DNA of 64,000 bases from Simmondsia chinensis (GCA_018398585.1 JAGTTD010000001.1:39199938-39263937), one strand, 5' to 3'; positions 1-10,919 are shown, numbered from the stretch's first letter. A program made the numbers and translations. The notes: a model not told the origin generated them from the sequence alone.

Positions 1-163
1 CTGTTTCATTATAAATCATCTCCTAACCCTAACACTTTCAAATGTATCTCCTTTTCAAAAACACTTCAACTAAAATCCTGATTACAATCATTTTCACGTC
101 TTTGGATGTGCAAGTTATCAAAACCTCACATCCCATGCCCCTCATAAGCTTGCCCCTTGCTCT

Positions 164-2157
164 TTGCAAGGCAGTTTTCTTGGATATGTTGTACGATATA
201 AAGGATACAGGTGTTTTGATCCTAAAAACAATCAAATATACAAAAGTTGTCATGTCATATTTGATGAATTTTGTTTTCCCTATAATGAACTAACCTCCTC
301 AAACACACCTATCTTTGATGCTACAACTTCACAACCCCTAACCAATAATTGTTCAAATGTCACCAAGCTTTACTGGTCATGTCAACCCCCTCACCCCTGT
401 TCGGTTACCCCTGTCAGTGACCACCCAGACATGGCTGAACCTTCCTCGGCAACCTCGGATCCCGACCTGACCAACCCAAACCCACATCTAGACCCTGCCC
501 CACACAGTTTGACTGACACCCCAACCCTAGCCTGTGCCTAACCCAGACCCAACAGCACTCGTTCCTGTCCCCGACACCTTAACAGACTTGGGTTCACCTA
601 AGACTGGCACTACATCTGGTCTGAATTCACATCCTATGCAGGCTAGACGTAATGCAAATATATGTAAGACTAAGTATCCCCTTTCTTTCTCCTCCATTAA
701 TGTGGTTCAGGAGCCTACTTGTTACTCACAGGCAGTCAAAAATCCACAATTGCTAGAAGCCATGGCCGATGAATTTAATGCTCTAATACTAAACAACACG
801 GGACCTCATCCCACATGATCCAAATAGAAACCTTGTCGGAAGTGCATAGAAGTACAAAGTTAAGGATAAAGTGGATGGCTCTATTCAAAGGTTCAAGGAA
901 CATCTAGTGACCCAAGGCTTTCATCAATGTGAAGGCCTTGACTACAAGGAAACCATAGCCCAGTTGTTAAACCCTCTACCATACACTTTATATTTACACT
1001 TGCTATCACATATAATAGGTCTCTCCAACAATTGGATGTCAAAAATGCTTTCTTGCATAGTCACTTAAAGAAAGAAGTTTATATAAGACAACTTCAGGGC
1101 TTATACACCTCAAATATCCAAATCATGCACGTTGCCCAAAGAAAGCGTTATATGGACTTAATCAAGCACCATGGGCATGGTTCCAAAGATTTAATGCTTT
1201 TTTACTTAGTATTGGTATGCATGACCCCTCTTTTTTCATTCAGGACACCTCTCAACTAAATCATCCTAACACCTCTCAACTAAATCTCCTAATTGTCGCC
1301 GTTTTTCAATAGTCTGCAATGAAATTCAAGCAAAATGTGACCACACTAGACTGCTCCTCTCCCAACACAATTACACAATGAAACTTCTCACCAAACATGA
1401 TCTTTATAACGCCAAACCCATTAAAAACCCACTTCCTATCCGAGCACATCTCTCTTTGTGTGAAGGAGAACCTTTAGATGACCCTACCGAGTATAGAAGT
1501 GCTATTGGGACACTACAATACCTTACTATAACACGTCTTGATATCTGCTACATCATCAATCTTGCTTCCCAATTCATGAATGCCCCTAAGTCTCATCACT
1601 GGTGAGCTGTCAAACGCACCCTCCAGTATCTCAAATCCACGCTTGACCATGGCCTATCCATCGTGCCCGCCTCCTCCCCTACTGTTGTTGCCTTCACTGA
1701 TGCTGACTAGGGTAGCTACCCTAACATCCGTCACTCCATAACTGGATATGCCATCTACCTTGGTCCCAATCTAATCTCTTGGAGGGCAAAGATATAGGCA
1801 ACTATCTCAAAATCCACCACTAAGTCTGAGTACAGTGCCATTGCACAAGCTATGGCTGAAAGTGACTGGGTTTGGTGCCTGATAAGAGATCTCGTGCTTT
1901 GTCATCCCGAATCGATACTCGTCTACTGTGACAATGTGTCTACCTCCTCCTTAGCCCCCAATTCGGTCTCTAACAATAGATGCAATCACATTAATGTAGA
2001 TTTTCACTACGCACGGGAAAAAGTTCTCAAAGGTGACCTTCAAGTTCGCTACACACCAACGACAAAGCAAGTAGCCGATATCCTTACCAACGGCCTCTCT
2101 GTCAATCTATTCTTACAACACAAGACCAATCTTCATGTCCTTTCTCCCTTCTCAGAT
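164..2157 (+). pseudogene. copia pol remnant: integrase tail, RT and RNase H
   Basis: Frames visible from 164 to 541 encode the end of the integrase region (a GYVVRYKGYRCFDP motif). Frames from 534 to 1259 carry the RT start (VKNPQLLEAMADEFNAL, then LDVKNAFLHSHLKKEVYIRQ), and 1378-1605 carries the connection domain with PTEYRSAIGTLQYLT. The YVDD core of RT is not recognisable and lies in a damaged or deleted stretch near 1200-1370. RNase H continues at 1690-2157, with a DADxG-like segment broken by a stop, KSEY near 1825 and YCDNVS at 1924. The product would copy the element RNA into cDNA in cytoplasmic particles, but this copy has more than five interruptions and cannot make it. Confidence 0.85.
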
Positions 2158-2167
2158 CGAGGGCACC

Positions 2168-2322
2168 TATTAGAGGAATATTTAGAATATTCTAGGCTAG
2201 ATGCTTTTACCCTTTTACCTTTATGTCCCTTGAGTTATGTCAACTATAAGGGCAAGGATGTAATTGCCTCACTTATGTTTACCTATAAATAGGCACCCTT
2301 GTACTCCTTTATTTCTCATTCA
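2168..2322 (+). repeat. 3' LTR of the left-edge copia element
   Basis: The LTR begins TATTAGAGG right after a GATCGAGGG purine-rich tract. The copia at 57982-58125 has the same layout with a TATTAGAGA start, so a canonical TGTTAGA start has drifted in both. A TATAAATA box lies at 2284-2291 and a TTTCTCATTCA end near 2322. The exact 3' end is uncertain by about 20 bp because no target duplication can be checked. Confidence 0.65.
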
Positions 2323-3120
2323 AATACAATGGTTTTTTAAATTCATATAGGCCAGGTGATTATAAGATAGAATTGTTGTATATGTTAATAGTGCTTTGAT
2401 GTTAGATGAACATTTGGCAAAACATTCGTGTGAGACAGAAACAGGTGGTTTCTTGTCTTGGTCTTGAATATGAAAAGATTGATACTTGTATTAAAAAAAA
2501 AAAAAAAAATGCATGATTGACTACACCAAAAATCAACCATTGCACTCGTGCTTTTTGTGTGGTCATCCTCGTAAAATGACAGTTAAATTTCTATAACATA
2601 GCCAGAATTTAGTTCTTTATAAGGTGCTTTATTATTTTCTCTTGACGTCTAAAATGCAAAGGCTTTTTATGTCTCTTCATAGTGTCGTGCATATGAGATG
2701 ACATGGTAAAAATAAATTTCCACATGTGTGGTGACACATCACAATAATTCGGAAGCTTGGAAGCACTTTGGTTCATCCATTGTTTTCCTCTAAGTTTAGG
2801 AATGTATAGCTTGAGCATTGTACGAATGAAATCAATCCATTTGATCAAGGTGGCCCTTCTTATTCCTATTGGTCAATGATTTTGTGCAATGCAATTTGCC
2901 ACTGGAACAGATAAAACAAGCTTCTAAATGGAAAACAAGTTGGTCTCTAATTGTCTTGTAACAGAGAAGTACTAGCAACGGACAAAGGTCATCTTAGTTT
3001 GGATGTAGTCACCACTGTTAATCCCTCTCGAATTAGGAGTGGCTTTGTAACAGAAAAAATAGTTGCAATTAGACACAAAATTTTCTAAGAACCCCTTATT
3101 AAAAATGGATTGGAAACAAT
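2323..3120. other. non-coding spacer, nothing recognised
   Basis: AT-rich sequence with an A run of about 18 at 2491-2508. No reading frame with a recognisable domain. A minus-strand frame at 2609-2848 has no family resemblance I can name. Confidence 0.5.
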
Positions 3121-3580
3121 AAATTACATCACAAAAGGTGACAAAATCATAGTCATTGCAATGCCATCACATTTTGATGATGGAGTCTTGGGCATTACGA
3201 AGTTGTAACGGCCTCGTCTCTGTTGCAACCCCATTAGAAAATGTAACAATATCATGGTTGTTTCAACATCATCACAAATTGTGGTGGAACTTTGCCATTA
3301 CAACATCGTCATATTTTGTGATGGCATCAATTTGAAAAAGTGCCATCAATAAATTTCATCACAAAAGGTGACAACATCATGGTCATTGCCATGCCGTCAC
3401 AATTTTTCGACGGAGTCTTGGCCACTATGAAGTTGTAACGGCCTCGTCTCTGTTGCAACCCCATCACAAAATCTAACAATATCATGGTTGTTTCAACGTC
3501 ATCACAAATTGCAATGGAACTTTGCCATTACAACATCGTCATATTTTCTGATGGCATCAATTTGAAAAAGTGTCTTGTCA
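3121..3580. repeat. two-copy 230-bp tandem duplication
   Basis: Positions 3121-3350 and 3351-3580 are two diverged copies of one unit, with constant 230-bp offset between matching words (for example TTTGAAAAAGTG at 3331 and 3561). The unit is full of short inverted words built on CATCACAA and TTGTGATGG. Such sequence is reminiscent of subterminal repeat regions of plant CACTA-type DNA transposons, but no terminal CACTA is visible, so the origin is open. Confidence 0.75.
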
Positions 3581-3648
3581 TCACAAAATCCATTACAAAG
3601 ATTTAGTGGTTGGTGTTTTTGCAACATATTTTATATCTCTTATCTTCA

Positions 3649-3780
3649 TGTTATACTATACATATAGGTGATCATTAATATGTGCATGTGGGCTGATTGG
3701 GCTTGGCCTTGTATTTATCTACTTATATTCATCTATTATAAATATACAAGAAGGCACCCCTAATTGTTTGATATTTTACA
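3649..3780 (+). repeat. 5' LTR of the interrupted copia
   Basis: It starts TGTTATACTATACATATAGG and ends ATTTTACA, directly before a primer site. The block GGGCTTGGCCTTGTATT and the following ATTATAAATAT box match the 3' LTR at 14897-15039 (GACTTGGCCTTGCATT, ATTATAAATAT). Confidence 0.75.
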
Positions 3781-3792
3781 TGGTATCAAATC
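3781..3792 (+). promoter_or_regulatory. primer binding site (initiator Met-tRNA type)
   Basis: TGGTATCAAATC, 10 of 12 matches to the common plant copia site TGGTATCAGAGC, immediately after the LTR end. Confidence 0.8.
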
Positions 3793-4619
3793 CAAATTAG
3801 CCTTCTCATATTTTTTTTTTCAAAAAGGTAAACCCTATCCAATAATATAAACCCTAATTTTTATCGCCTATATCCTAGCAGCACCGCCCAACCACCATTA
3901 TCCACTACAAACCCTAGGTTTCATTCTCACTTAAGCCCAAAACTGCCGCTGTTATCGACCAATTTCATCCAATTTTGTTCAGTTTCGTCCATTTTTTTCA
4001 ATTTCATCCAAGAAAAGTCCTAGCCTCTTGACGTTGAATCGACCAACCGCCTACAAATTTTGTTCAATAGCATCCTATTTTGCCGAACCAACCCTCTACC
4101 GATGCCATCCAATTTTGCAGCCATTGTTTGTCCTTCTTAGTCGACACATCATTAATAAAACACTGAACCAAGGCAAAACCCAATCCATGCCTTTGTTGAC
4201 AAGTGCCTCTGGCAGTCAGGACCATGGTTGTGCACGTAATACTAGTGGTTATGAAAATTGAGGATGTTTGAATGCTTTAAGAAGTAATCATTGAGGTTCG
4301 TTGCCTATTTCTCGGGTGTTTTGTACTAGTTCGTAATCCTAGGCTCCCTATTTTGGTTCACCTCGTCATTGCAGTAATATGTTTTCTGATCCATAATTTC
4401 ATCCTACAAATAATACTTATGCTACTAGCTATAGTTTCTATTCAAGATTTCCATCTTAGCAGCCTATACCTCAATCCTTTACTACCTATGTTTACAATGA
4501 ATTTGGTAGTATGCTTATTCATCATATTTGAGATATGTTTCAGGAGGGTTTGTTAGTATAAGCTGAAGTCAAGTTGTAGCTATATGTCCGAATTAATATT
4601 TTCTGCAAGACGAACAAAA
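3793..4619 (+). other. decayed leader/gag region of the interrupted copia
   Basis: By position this should hold the leader and gag. Only short frames survive (4028-4261 and 4353-4556) and no zinc knuckle is visible. The leader contains several AAACCCTA words. No function can be assigned beyond position. Confidence 0.4.
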
Positions 4620-5079
4620 TGTTAGAGGAACCCATGGGGTAACCCACTAAGGGACCCCTCTAGAGCTCAAGTAAGTACTAATATTATAAAATAATCATTA
4701 AGGCATGTAATAAGTAAACATAATACTGAAGAGTCGATAAATTGATAAGATCAAGCAAGTTAAAGCCCCTGAAATGAATATGCTAAAAAGGGATATTATA
4801 AGACTAGCGTAAGGCCTTCTCAATACTTAAATAGGCTAGCGAGATGAAGGCTTGGCCAATTAAGCCCTTTGTGGGCTAATAGGATGAGTAGGCTAACATG
4901 AGCCTTGCTTAATTCTAAGCAAAATGAGCATAAAACACTTAGCTTAAAATAAGTAAAAAACTCAAAGCAAGGGAGAGGGAGAGTCATATGAGGAGGGAGA
5001 AGGATAAGCTTTCTCCTGCACTCTCCCCTTCTTTCCCTCCCTTCTATGCCTTCCTTCTTTCCCTTACTTATGAGGCTTA
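4620..5079. repeat. possible left half of an older LTR split by the chromovirus
   Basis: This block begins TGTTAGAGGAACCC and is cut by the chromovirus insertion. The matching right half may be 10920-11190, ending GAGTTATAAACA, giving a TGTT...AACA unit of about 730 bp. No target duplication was found around it, so the assignment is tentative. Confidence 0.3.
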
Positions 5080-5700
5080 TGTCATGCATTGACCCGCCAA
5101 AGAGGGGAAAGTCACGTTTTGAGTCACTTTGATGTGTATATATATATAGTGTACATTATTTTTCCGAATGTTTCTAGGGTGTTCTAGGCCTAAGGGAATG
5201 CTAGTAAGATGAGTTCTAGATCACTCCGGAACATTCATGTATGATCTTGTATATTCAAGAGCATTCTAGTATAATCTAGCCTAGGAGCCTCTAGAAGCTT
5301 CTTGATACTTGATTAAGGAAGGGACTCTTGAAGAGCATGGGAAGCTTCTAGATGAACCTAGGCCATTAAGGGAGTCTAGAAAGCTCCAAACCAACCTAGA
5401 AGGTTGGAGAAGAAGGGGAGGGGGTCCCCAAGTATAAATATGGGATGTTGGGGTGTCATTTGACATCCAACCACCAAAGCTCCAATTGACTTGTATACTT
5501 GTAAGTCTTCTTCTAGTAATAAAAGCGCTCTTTCTCCATTAAAATCTCTTGTGCCTCATTCCCAAACACTCCATAAACACTCATAATCCTCTTGTCCTCA
5601 AAGTAGGCTCGAGGCATCGAAAGGCGGACTTAGCTCTCATTTGGGCGTCGCGAGCAGCTAAGGCCGCACTAGTTGGTGTCCTAAGGACCAACTTGTGACA
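5080..5700 (+). repeat. 5' LTR of chromovirus, with TATA box and heat-shock-like motifs
   Basis: This 621-bp LTR carries the promoter. A TATAAATA box lies at 5433-5440 and an AATAAA poly(A) signal at 5518-5523. Upstream of the TATA box are GAAnnTTC words at 5229-5236, 5294-5301 (extended by TTGA) and 5341-5348 (followed by TAGATGAA). Their arrangement resembles heat-shock elements. A 61-codon frame on the minus strand (5281-5466) is perfectly repeated in the other LTR only because the LTRs are copies; I see no reason to call it a gene. Confidence 0.9.
5229..5352 (+). promoter_or_regulatory. cluster of heat-shock-element-like GAAnnTTC repeats
   Basis: Three GAAnnTTC units (GAACATTC at 5229, GAAGCTTC at 5294 and at 5341) lie 85-205 bp before the TATA box. 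The last two have a partial third GAA-type unit at the right spacing. Heat-shock factors bind alternating GAA and TTC units spaced by 2 nt. Heat control of this LTR is an inference. Confidence 0.5.
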
Positions 5701-5701
5701 G

Positions 5702-5714
5702 TTGATATCAGAGC
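5702..5714 (+). promoter_or_regulatory. primer binding site of chromovirus
   Basis: TTGATATCAGAGC, one base after the LTR, is 11 of 12 to the Met-tRNA-type site TGGTATCAGAGC once aligned. Confidence 0.8.
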
Positions 5715-5808
5715 CACCTTCCCATATAAGTGCACAAGGTTGCCTTTTGTTCGTGCATTGGTTGTGTGGTGGTGTTATCGTGTTTGGGTTGTGTTGAGGC
5801 CCATAACT

Positions 5809-6950
5809 ATGGCGGAGTCCACATTGACGGATGTGGAAGCCCATGTGAGGAGAGGAAAGAAGTCCAACAAGGACGTTGCCGAGCACACGGATAGGGTGGA
5901 GTTGGCCGTGGCAGTGTTGTCCCGACAAATGGACATACTTGTTGCCAAGGTCCAATGCCAGCCCTTGAAAGAATGACAAGATGACATTCGGGGAGATGTG
6001 CTAGAGGCGCTAAACTCCACCATGCACTTGCTAAGACAAGAGGTGGATGCACGCCTTGATGCCTTGGTGTTTCGTGTGGATGCTCTTGAGGGCACTAATG
6101 ACAAGCTTGCTGCGCTCAAGACCGAAATAAGGGCGCACAAGGAAGACTTGCCCCTATGTAAGGCTGTTGTCGCCAATCGTCCTGGTGCAGCACCTGATGT
6201 CGTAAGGGTGGATGTCCCTCGCCCCAAGTCCTATGATGGACGCCATGATGCCAAAATGCTCAATGGGTTCCTGAGCAGCTTAGAGCTGTATTTCGATCAC
6301 CTTGGCCTGTGCAGTGACGCGTAGCGCATCAGCTCCGCAGCACTCTTCTTGACAGATTCGGCTAGCCTATGGTGGAAGAGGAAGAGAGAGGACATTGCTC
6401 GGGGCACCCTTGTCGTAGATACTTGGGGCGCATTTAAGCAAGAACTTCGCTCTCAGTTCTGCCCCAAGGATGCGGAGGATGAGGCCCGAGCCCGATTGAG
6501 ACGCTTGAAACATACGGGCTTTATTCGGGAGTATCTTGATGAGTTCACGAAGCTTATCTTGGAGATTCCTGACCTACCTGAGCGAGATAAGAAATTCTTC
6601 TTCCTTGATGGACTCCAGATGTGGGCCAAGCAGGAGTTGCAGCGCCGAGATATTCCTGATTTATCTGCTGCGATTGCCACTGCTGAGACGCTGGTCGAAT
6701 GTCGGAGGGAGACTCCGAAGTATAAGGAAAGGAAGGGTGACAAAGGAAGAGGCAGGGGAGAAAAGCAGAAGGACCGGTCATGTCCCTTCTACACAATGAC
6801 GACTGACGTCACAAGGGTAAGTCCAAAGAACCTTGGACCCCCAAATGCTTCTTTTGTGAGGGGCCGCATATAACTCGGGAGTGCCCTACGAGAAAGGCAA
6901 TAAATGCCCTCATTTCTCAGATGGACGAAGAGAGAGCCGAGACATCAGAG
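5809..6950 (+). pseudogene. chromovirus gag (capsid and nucleocapsid)
   Basis: The first ATG after the leader is at 5809. One frame runs from there to 6873, interrupted by stops at 5974-5976 and 6322-6324. Features in order are a heptad-rich N-terminal segment, the capsid-type core with the ASLWWKRK signature near 6360, the RLRRLKHTG and EYLDEFTKL motifs, a basic Lys/Arg/Gly-rich stretch near 6720-6780, and then, in another frame, a CxxC-GPHITRECPTRK zinc knuckle near 6855-6900. Gag would assemble the particle in the cytoplasm. Two stops and one frame change prevent that here. Confidence 0.85.
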
Positions 6951-7538
6951 GCAACCCGGATCGGTTCCCTCCAATTGTTGAATGTTGCCTCAAGGATCGA
7001 GCCCGTCAAGACCTCGTCCAAGGGGTTGATGTATGCGGCCATACGGGTGAATGGCCAGGAGGCACGAGCCCTTGTGGACACAGGTGCCACTCATAATTTT
7101 TTCTCCGAAGATGAAGCACGGAGACTAGCCCTTCGTGTTGTCAAAGATGGAGGATGGTTGAAGACCGTCAATGCTAGTGCTAAGCCCGGACTTGGCACAG
7201 CCCGAGATGTCGATACACAGGTTGGAGATTGGAGGGGGAAGATCGACCTCTCTGTTGTGCCCATGGATGACTTCAAACTTGCCTTGGGCATGGAGTTCTT
7301 GGACAAGGTACGCGCAATGCCTCTACCTTGCCTTGACGCTCTATGCATCATGACGGGGGATAAGGCATGCATGGTGCCGTTGAAACGAGAACCTCAGAAT
7401 GTAGGCAAAACGCTCTCAGCCATGCAGTTTGCAAAGGGGTTGCGGAAGAAGCATCCCACCTATCTTGCGGCTCTCAAGGTGGATGAGGGCCCGGTATCGG
7501 TAGCGCCAGTACCACAGGAGATTCGAGATGTCCTTTAA
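6921..7538 (+). pseudogene. chromovirus aspartic protease region
   Basis: An open stretch of about 205 codons directly after the zinc knuckle. The catalytic motif ALVDTGATHNFF lies near 7068-7103, the usual Asp-Thr-Gly of retroelement proteases, which cut the polyprotein as a dimer. The segment continues toward the RT with QEIRDVL before a stop at 7536. It is the best preserved part of the element but is in a different frame from both gag and the RT that follows. Confidence 0.85.
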
Positions 7539-8740
7539 GAATTTGAGGACATGATGCCACCCGAGCTTCGGAAGAAGCTCCCACCTTGTCATGAGGTGGA
7601 TCATCAGATTGAGCTAGAGCCGGGGACAAGGTCGCCAGCCATGGCCCCCATACCGGATGTCTCCTAAAGAGTTGGAGGAACTAAGGAGACAATTGAAGCA
7701 TTTGCTTGACTCAGGATTCATTCGTCCGTCCAAGGCCCCATTCGGTGTTCTGGTATTGTTTCAAAAGAAACATGATGGGTTCTTACGGCTATGTATCAAT
7801 TATAGGGCACTTAACAAGATCACGGTGAAAAATAAGTACCCTATCCCACTGATGCTGATCTCTTTGATCGCCTTGGTGAAGCGCAGTACTTTATCAAACT
7901 TGATCTTCGGTCGGGCTATTATCAGGTCCGGATTGCTAAAGGAGATGAGCCAAAGACGACTTGTGTGACCCGCTATGGCTCGTTCGAGTTCCTGGTGAGG
8001 CCTTTTGGCCTCACAAATGCTCCAGCCACTTTTTGTACGCTCATGAACAATATCTTTCATCCATTCCTCGATAAGTTCATGGTGGTCTATCTTAACGATA
8101 TTGTGGTCTATAGTTCCACTTTGGAGGACCATGTGCTGCATTTGAAGATGGTATTCTGAGTCCTCCGAGATAACGAACTATATGTGAAGAAGGAGAAGTG
8201 TTCATTTGCGCAACAAGAGGTGACATTCTTGGGTCACAAGATCCGAGATGGCAAATTAAGCATGAAGCAGGAGAAGGTCGGGGCTATCCAAGAGTGGGAG
8301 CTTCCCTCAAGTGTGACTTAGCTAAGGTCATTCTTGGGGTTGGCAAACTACTACAGACGCTTCATCAAGGGTTATTCTAGCATAGCCGCCTCCTTGACTG
8401 ACATGTTGAAGAAAGGTAGACCTTGGAAATGGGACGAGTCCTGTCAGGAGGCATTCGATCAATTAAAGAAAGCTGTGACGGAGGAGCCTGTCTTGAAGCT
8501 TCCGGATTATGGCAAACCCTTTGAAGTGCATACAGATGCCTCCGACTTTGCCATTGGTGGGGTGTTGACACAGGAGGAACACCCCATTGCTTATGAAAGT
8601 TGCAAGTTAAACAATACCGAGAAGCGGTACATGACTCAAGAGAAGGAGATGACCGCTGTGGTTCATTGCCTACGCAAGCTCGATGGCAAGGCTTCCTTGC
8701 GGAGTTGGACTTTGAGATGGAATACAAGCCCGGGAGAGTG
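7539..8740 (+). pseudogene. chromovirus reverse transcriptase and start of RNase H
   Basis: The RT core is spread over at least two frames: 7657-7860 ([20 protein letters not shown], then [20 protein letters not shown]) and 7965-8580 (RPFGLTNAPATF, the active-site box, [15 protein letters not shown]). The active-site box reads YLND at 8088-8099 instead of YLDD, so one catalytic aspartate is replaced by asparagine. Stops occur at 8157 and near 8318. The tether and RNase H start ([14 protein letters not shown]) follow at about 8525. Near 8672 the frame jumps and roughly 90 bases of RNase H seem to be missing compared with relatives. Confidence 0.85.
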
Positions 8741-9850
8741 AATCATGTTTCTGATGCGCTTAGCCGAAAGGCCGAGTTTGCTGCTATGAGTAAGGCCCAA
8801 TGTACCTTGCTTGATCGTATAAGGGAAGGGTTGTCACATGGCACCTTTGCCCAATTGATGATGAAGATGGCAAAGGAAGGAAAGACACGGCGATTCTGGT
8901 TGAAGGGAGATCTACTCTTCACAAAAGGAGAACGAGTGTACGTCCCAAAGTGGGACAACTTGAGAAGAGAGATCTTACGGAAGTGCCATGACTCTAAGTG
9001 GGCCGGTCATCCGGGTACCACTCATACCCTTGCTCTAGTCAGTCAGGCCTATTATTAGCCCCAAATGCGTGATGATATAGAGTCCTATGTGCGCACTTGC
9101 TTGGTGTGCCAACAGGACAAGATTGAACAGCAACGCCCCGGAGGATTGTTGGAACCGCTGCCTGTTCCGGAACGTCTGTGGGAAAGTATTTCAATGGATT
9201 TCATTGTTGCTCTTCCAAAATCAGAAGGGTTTGGTTCAATCATGGTGGTGGTTGACAGATTCACTAAGTACGAAGTTTTCATTCCGGCCTCCCCAGGTTG
9301 CACTGCAGAAGAAGTTGTGCGATTGTTCCTAAAGAATGTAGTGAAATACTGGGGAATTCCAAAGACCATCATCAGTGACAGAGGCCCTCGCTTCACAGCG
9401 AAATTTTGGGCAAAATTATTCAAGTTGATGGGGTCTAAACTGAACTTTTCTACCAGTTTCCATCCACAGACAGACGAGCAGACGGAATGAGTAAATGCTT
9501 TGCGGGAGCTATATCTACGGCACTATGTGAGTGCCAATCAAAAAGACTGGGCCAAGCTGCTTGATATTGCCCAGTTCTCTTATAATCTCTAGCGAAGTGA
9601 GGCGACAGGGAAGAGTCCTTTCGAACTTGCCACTGGACAATAACCTTTGACTCGTACTACCTTGGCTGCTAACTACACCGGGCGTAGCCCTGCTGCATTC
9701 AAGATGGTGAAGAATTGGCACGAGCAGAATGATATTGCTCATGCTCAGCTCGAAAAAGCGGCCAATAAAATGAAGAAGTGGGCTGATCAAAAGAGGAGAC
9801 ATCAGGAGTTCGTGGTTGGTGACCTAGTCATGGTAAAACTCCTACCCCAA
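8600..9850 (+). pseudogene. chromovirus RNase H end and integrase
   Basis: In one frame: the RNase H end ([17 protein letters not shown] near 8715-8770), the integrase zinc-binding region (H..H with CLVCQQDK near 9095-9120) and the catalytic core (SMDFIVALPKS with Asp near 9197, ISDRGPRF with Asp near 9372, and a downstream Glu at 9484). The core is followed by a TGA at 9488-9490. Another stop lies at 9589-9591 and one near 9641. The region 9647-9850 encodes the C-terminal SH3-like part (KWADQKRRHQEFVVGDLVMV). Integrase would insert the cDNA into chromatin. Confidence 0.88.
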
Positions 9851-10063
9851 TAATTTAAGATGCTACGCAAAGTTCATAAGGGGTTGGTGCGGAAATATGA
9901 AGGACCTTTTCCAGTCTTGAAAAAGGTTGGGAAAGCATCTTATGGACTAGAGTTACCATCCAAGCTAAAGATCCATCCCGTCTTCCACGTCAGTATGCTA
10001 AAGCCTTATCATTAAGACGAGGAAGATCTAGCAAGGGCAGAATCCAAGAGAGCTCCTATAGCC

Positions 10064-10267
10064 ATGGTCACTTCCTTTGATAAGCAAGCAGAAGAGATCA
10101 TGGCAAATAGAGTAATAAGAAGACGCGGGGTACCCCCTTGTCGGGAGTACTTTGTTAAATGGAAAGGACTGCCCACGGCTGAGGCTTCATGGGAAAAGGA
10201 GGATTCTCTTTGGCAGTTCGAGGACTTAATCCAACAATATCATGAAGATGCTCCGAGGACGTTGTGA
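10064..10267 (+). pseudogene. chromodomain at the integrase C terminus
   Basis: Residues encoded at about 10085-10243 form a chromodomain: RVIRRRGVPPCREYFVKWKG, then ASWEKEDSLWQF. The aromatic cage-like positions (Y, W, W) are visible. In chromoviruses this module binds modified histone tails and steers integration to heterochromatin. The frame is the same as the integrase, and a stop at 10012-10014 separates them. The stop after the chromodomain lies 18 bases before the 3' LTR. Confidence 0.88.
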
Positions 10268-10284
10268 AATCCAGCGGGGGTGGA

Positions 10285-10919
10285 TGTCACGCATTGACCC
10301 GCCAAAGAGGGGAAAGTCACGTTTTGAGTCACTTTGATGTATATATATATATATATAGTGTACATTATTTTTTCGGATGTTTCTAGGGTGTTCTAAGCCT
10401 AAGGGAATGCTAGTAAGATGAGTTCTAGATCACTCCGGAACATTCTGGAACATTCATGTATGATCTTGTATATTCTAGAGCATTCTAGTATAATCTAGCC
10501 TAGGAGCCTCTAGAAGCTTCTTGATACTTGATTAAGGAAGGGACTCTTGAAGAGCATGGGAAGCTTCTAGATGAACCTAGGCCATTAAGGGAGTCTAGAA
10601 AGCTCCAAACCAACCTAGAAGGTTGGAGAAGAAGGGGAGGGGGTCCCCAAGTATAAATATGGGATGTTGGGGTGTCATTTGACATCCAACCACCAAAGTT
10701 CCAATTGACTTGTAAACTTGTAAGCCTTCTTCTAGTAATAAAAGCATTCTTTCTCCATTAAACTCTCTTGTGCCTCATTCCCAAACAATCCATAAACACT
10801 CATAATCCCCTTGTTCTCAAAGTAGGCTCGAGGCATCGAAAGGCTGACTTAGCGCTCATTTGGGCGTCGCGAGCAGCTAAGGCCGCACTAGTTGGTGTCC
10901 TCAGGACAAACTTGTGACA
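10285..10919 (+). repeat. 3' LTR of chromovirus, with an extra heat-shock unit
   Basis: Same layout as the 5' LTR, with TATAAATA at 10652-10659. It is preceded by a purine-rich CAGCGGGGGTGGA tract. It differs by a 10-bp insertion that turns the single GAACATTC into a four-unit array at 10438-10455. It also has a slightly longer TA dinucleotide run near 10340. Confidence 0.93.
10438..10455 (+). promoter_or_regulatory. perfect four-unit heat-shock-element-like array
   Basis: GAACATTCTGGAACATTC: alternating GAA and TTC, each spaced by exactly 2 nt. This is the consensus for heat-shock factor trimers. It is present only in the 3' LTR. Confidence 0.6.

Larger units (their letters stand above)
1..2322 (+). 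mobile_element. Ty1/copia retrotransposon, 3' part (5' part outside window)
   Basis: This is the downstream half of a copia element that enters from the left edge. In order it carries the end of the integrase region (around 170-290), a linker, reverse transcriptase remnants (around 710-1600), RNase H (around 1690-2140), a weak polypurine tract and a short 3' LTR. The order (integrase before RT) is the Ty1/copia arrangement. Wording shared with the minus-strand copia at 57982-62498, such as EPT(C/F) followed by SQAVKNP and RYTPTTKQVADI, places both in one lineage. Many stops and frame changes show it is dead. Confidence 0.88.
5080..10919 (+). mobile_element. Ty3/gypsy chromovirus, structurally complete but mutated
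   Basis: The two LTRs (5080-5700 and 10285-10919) are nearly identical, start TGTCA and end TGACA. They enclose a primer site, gag, protease, RT-RNase H, integrase and a C-terminal chromodomain, which is the order of plant chromoviruses. The flanks share CTTA (5076-5079 and 10920-10923), a 4-bp match where 5 bp would be usual. High LTR similarity means a fairly recent insertion. Frameshifts and stops disable the polyprotein. It is the youngest insertion in the 3649-15039 nest. Confidence 0.93.

Noticed and set aside
5281..5466. A 61-codon minus-strand frame repeated identically at 10500-10685
   Set aside because: It lies in the two LTRs, which are copies of each other, so identity carries no evidence of selection; no domain and no suitable promoter on that strand.
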